This document shows, in pieces, positions 5,596-7,499 of a stretch of DNA of 7,499 nt (its first letter is position 1; each line of letters begins with the position of its first letter). A program made the translations under genes and the position numbers. Under the pieces are notes generated by a model. That model was not told where the DNA came from. It saw nothing but the letters and a program-made list of their open reading frames with translations, and searched no databases. Source of the stretch: an uncultured Bacilli bacterium. GTDB lineage: Bacteria > Bacillota_I > Bacilli_A > RF39 > UBA660. Location: the NCBI GenBank assembly GCA_947632495.1, contig CANRPL010000060.1, positions 1-7,499 of the forward strand, given 5' to 3'.

Positions 5596-5624
5596 TTGAT
5601 TATTTAATCATTTTTTAGTACAAT
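5596..5624 (+). promoter_or_regulatory. Sigma-A promoter of the licD-type gene, with a dyad at -35
   Basis: TTGATT (5596-5601) and TACAAT (5619-5624) are 17 bp apart. Predicted transcription starts near 5631, 11 nt before the ATG. The perfect dyad TGATTA-TT-TAATCA (5597-5610) overlaps the -35 box and the upstream spacer, which is where a repressor could bind. Confidence 0.5.
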
Positions 5625-5641
5625 TAAATAGAAGTGATGGT

Positions 5642-6526
5642 ATGGAAAAGAAAGACTGCATCGAAAGAAAAAAAGATTATATTCTACAAAAAAATAGTGA
5701 TGGAACCGTCATAACTGTTCGTGATTTACAGCTTCAAGTATTAGAAATAATGGATGAAATTCATCGTGTCTGTGTCAAAAATAATATTCGCTATGGACTT
5801 ATTGCTGGTTCTGCTTTAGGTATCGTCAACTATAAAGGATTTATCCCATGGGATGATGATATTGATGTATGTATTATGCGTGAAGACTGGGAAAAATTTA
5901 TTGCGGCATTAGATCGTGATTTGGATGATAAATTCTATTTTCAATGTTTTGAAAAAGATTATAAATTTAATGTTATCAACGGTCCTACAATGAAAATTCG
6001 CAAACGTGGGACTTATTTAGAGGAAACTAATTTTCTTTTAAAAAATCGTTGTCCGGGTAATGGAATTTTTGTTGATGTCATAATCTATGACAATCGTTCT
6101 GATAACGCTTTTAACGACCAACTACATCAAATATTTGTTAAATGTTTAGTTCCATTTTATGTTTTACTTGATAATCTTCGCCTACCACATACAGCCTTTT
6201 CAAAGTTTATCCGCTGGTTCGCTGAAAAATATGCCCGCCATCATGAAGATAGTAAGCGTGTTTCACAACCTATTTCTGTACCATGGGAAAAGTTTTTAAA
6301 AGATCCTATCTTTCTTAAAGAGGATGTCTTTCCTTTTAAGTTATATGATTTTGAAGGTCGAAAGTTCTATTCCTATAATAATATTGAAAAGATTTTAAAA
6401 GAATGGTATGGTCCTAATTGCCTAAAGCGTTGGAACGGACAGGAATGGGAAGAAACCTTAAGTGTAGAAAAGCAAAAACCTAAACATGTCGCCTATATAA
6501 ATCTTAATGGTGATAAACGCAAATAA
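5642..6526 (+). CDS. LicD-family phosphotransferase
   Basis: The 294-residue protein carries the LicD nucleotidyltransferase-like signature. GSALG (56-60), then KGFIPWDDDID (65-75) with the metal-binding Asp cluster, then EDWEKF, is the classic arrangement that holds a nucleotide-linked donor. LicD proteins transfer phosphocholine or related phospho-substituents from CDP-linked donors to sugars of teichoic acids or surface glycans. The acceptor here cannot be told. A second conserved block around 111-145 (PTMKIRKRGTYLEE... FVDVIIYD) belongs to the same fold. There is no signal peptide or membrane helix, so it acts on the cytoplasmic face. The ribosome site is weak (GAAGTGATGG). It is 13 nt upstream of a small membrane-protein gene, likely one transcript. 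Length is normal for the family. Confidence 0.9.
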   Translation: MEKKDCIERKKDYILQKNSDGTVITVRDLQLQVLEIMDEIHRVCVKNNIRYGLIAGSALGIVNYKGFIPWDDDIDVCIMREDWEKFIAALDRDLDDKFYFQCFEKDYKFNVINGPTMKIRKRGTYLEETNFLLKNRCPGNGIFVDVIIYDNRSDNAFNDQLHQIFVKCLVPFYVLLDNLRLPHTAFSKFIRWFAEKYARHHEDSKRVSQPISVPWEKFLKDPIFLKEDVFPFKLYDFEGRKFYSYNNIEKILKEWYGPNCLKRWNGQEWEETLSVEKQKPKHVAYINLNGDKRK

Positions 6527-6539
6527 CAGGAGTGATATA

Positions 6540-6713
6540 ATGAAAAAGATGGAGAACTATAAAATAGGCTTTATAGTTGGAATTGTTCTTATTGTTATAG
6601 CCATTTTAATTGGCTTAATTTTCCAGCATGATATTGCTTTTGTTTTTGGTGGTTTAGGAATCGTTTCCATCGGTGTTGCAACTCTTTTATATATTAATAA
6701 AGGTAATCAGTGA
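6540..6713 (+). CDS. Small two-helix membrane protein (hypothetical)
   Basis: The 57-residue protein has two hydrophobic helices (about 10-28 and 32-52) joined by QHD, with a lysine-rich N-terminus (MKKMENYK) and a KGNQ tail, so both ends are probably cytoplasmic. I recognise no family. The start at 6540 follows CAGGAGTGAT with good spacing; an upstream in-frame ATG at 6507 lies inside the LicD gene without a ribosome site. It is 13 nt after the LicD stop, so it is probably co-transcribed and could be a membrane partner, although small hydrophobic proteins are also common without clear function. Its TGA stop lies within the terminator hairpin and directly abuts the stop of the opposing gene. 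Confidence 0.72.
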   Translation: MKKMENYKIGFIVGIVLIVIAILIGLIFQHDIAFVFGGLGIVSIGVATLLYINKGNQ

Positions 6714-6723
6714 TTACCTTTTT
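6699..6723. terminator. Coding terminator shared by convergent genes
   Basis: AAAGGTAATC (6699-6708) pairs perfectly with GATTACCTTT (6712-6721) around AGT, followed by TT and an AT-rich run on the plus strand. The 5' arm encodes the C-terminus of the small membrane protein and the 3' arm encodes the end of the DUF368 protein. The T-tract is better on the plus strand than on the minus strand. Confidence 0.75.
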
Positions 6724-7382
6724 ATTATCATTATCAACATACTACCAAGAAGAAAGCCTAAAATGACGCCATAGGTTTGTGAATGATACTTTTTAAAGCA
6801 ATAGTTAATAAAACGTATTAATATTAAAGCTCCAAGAAAAAGGCCTAAACTAAATGGTAATAGTTTATCAATTTGTAAAAAGGATAAATGGGCAAAAAAG
6901 GATAACAATTCATCATACATTCCTAAAGACATGAATAGAGCCGTTCCACTAATACCGGGGATAATAGTAGTAATAGCTTCTAAAAAGCCCATTAAAAAGT
7001 AATTATGGGCAATATTTAGATTAGGAAAATAAAAAATAAACAAATAGATAATAAAAGAAAAGAAAGCGAATAGATAGTTATGAGTCTCCTTCCAAATAGT
7101 TGGTATACCGGTCGCTATTAAAAGAAAGAAAAGGAAAGGTAAAAAATGAGGAAATAGATTTAATAGAGAAAGTAATACGTGGCTACCACAAAGAATTGCC
7201 AAAATAATTCCACTTCCTAACTTTATTAAGAAAGAAGAATTTTCCTTAAAATGTTTAAAAAGGCTATTTAAAGCATCAATCATTTTTTCATACACATTAA
7301 GTCTTATGGCAATAACACTACCACTTACTCCGGGGATAATCTTACCTAGACCAATAATAAACCCTTTCATAAAAAGTTTCAT
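6714..7382 (-). CDS. DUF368 (PopT-type) membrane protein
   Basis: The 222-residue protein is hydrophobic throughout, with about seven or eight likely membrane segments, and it carries the duplicated DUF368 signature. The first copy is GLGKIIPGVSGS (11-22) followed by a Tyr-containing helix (VYEKMI), and the second is AITTIIPGISGT (136-147) followed by GMYDELL. The two halves probably face opposite sides, as in other inverted-repeat transporters. Members called PopT have been implicated in returning undecaprenyl phosphate, the carrier lipid of cell-wall synthesis, across the membrane. It is shorter than many relatives (about 270-300), mainly by shorter loops. I use the second of two adjacent ATGs (7385 and 7382) because AGGTGAT is then 7 nt away. 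No convincing promoter is visible just upstream. Confidence is high for family and moderate for substrate. Confidence 0.87.
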   Translation of the reverse strand: MKLFMKGFIIGLGKIIPGVSGSVIAIRLNVYEKMIDALNSLFKHFKENSSFLIKLGSGIILAILCGSHVLLSLLNLFPHFLPFLFFLLIATGIPTIWKETHNYLFAFFSFIIYLFIFYFPNLNIAHNYFLMGFLEAITTIIPGISGTALFMSLGMYDELLSFFAHLSFLQIDKLLPFSLGLFLGALILIRFINYCFKKYHSQTYGVILGFLLGSMLIMIIKR

Positions 7383-7408
7383 CATATCACCTATATAAAT
7401 TTATGACT

Positions 7409-7437
7409 AAAAAAAAATAATATAAATATTATTTTTT
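7409..7437 (-). terminator. AT-only palindromic hairpin with T-tract on the minus strand
   Basis: AAAAAATAATAT (7412-7423) and ATATTATTTTTT (7426-7437) form a perfect 12-bp inverted repeat around AA. On the minus strand it ends in nine T (7417-7409). It may stop a minus-strand transcript entering from beyond the window, upstream of the DUF368 gene. It contains no G or C, so strength is doubtful. Confidence 0.4.
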
Positions 7438-7440
7438 ACA

Positions 7441-7480
7441 GACTGTTGACAAAAGAAATTTTGAAAACAGTCTTTTATTA
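7441..7480 (+). terminator. GAAA-capped hairpin followed by T-rich run, no obvious gene
   Basis: GACTGTT (7441-7447) pairs with AACAGTC (7466-7472). A GA/AA internal loop follows, then CAAAA (7450-7454) pairs with TTTTG (7459-7463) under a GAAA tetraloop. TTTTATTATTT comes next on the plus strand. It looks like a plus-strand terminator, but the preceding plus strand has no gene for over 700 bases. Confidence 0.45.
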
Positions 7481-7499
7481 TTTATAAAAATTTAGTATA

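Noticed and set aside
6536..6541. A perfect TATAAT before the 57-residue gene
   Set aside because: It overlaps the start codon itself, so it cannot be the promoter of that gene. It arises from the ribosome-site/ATG context.
7446..7451. A perfect TTGACA on the plus strand
   Set aside because: No -10-like sequence lies 16-18 bp downstream, and the bases form part of a hairpin.

Overview
The window is AT-rich with a standard genetic code: TGA ends at least one real gene (6711-6713) and tryptophan is TGG. Shine-Dalgarno sites are mostly of the AGGTGAT type and the gene content is Firmicutes-like. A cysteine-rich CotY/CotZ-type spore coat protein points to an endospore former. The best overall guess is a low-GC member of the Bacilli/Erysipelotrichia side of the Firmicutes. 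The TGA stop argues against a code-4 Mollicute. Species cannot be read from this sequence.

Layout, left to right. 1-1227 (-): an FAD-dependent dehydrogenase whose C-terminus is cut by the window edge. It diverges, through overlapping promoters, from a zinc-ribbon RNHCP protein (1304-1606, +). A two-way terminator separates that gene from a three-gene minus-strand operon, read right to left: a membrane-anchored thioredoxin-like protein without CXXC (2687-3145), trmL (2185-2694, 8-nt overlap), and a single-pass acidic membrane protein (1636-2157). Upstream lie a single-domain ClpC-type AAA+ ATPase (3206-4225, -) and a three-LysM protein without signal peptide (4291-4734, -). Each of these is followed by its own terminator, packed against the next promoter. 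Divergent from the LysM gene is a 93-residue unknown (4791-5072, +), which converges on the CotZ-like gene (5097-5516, -) over a shared palindromic terminator. Next come a LicD-family transferase and a 57-residue two-helix membrane protein (5642-6713, +), which converge with no intergenic base on a DUF368/PopT-type membrane protein (6714-7382, -). The last 114 bases hold no gene but contain two hairpins.

How the genes may work together. The LysM protein, the 93-residue protein and the coat protein could form a small sporulation group, because their promoters resemble mother-cell (sigma-E or sigma-K) sites. LicD and the DUF368 protein both belong to cell-surface polymer or lipid-carrier chemistry. 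The rest is housekeeping: tRNA wobble methylation, an ATPase and a redox enzyme. No tRNA, rRNA, CRISPR array, insertion sequence or prophage was seen. A recurrent architectural trait is very short 5' leaders, with the -10 box usually about 14-17 nt from the start codon.
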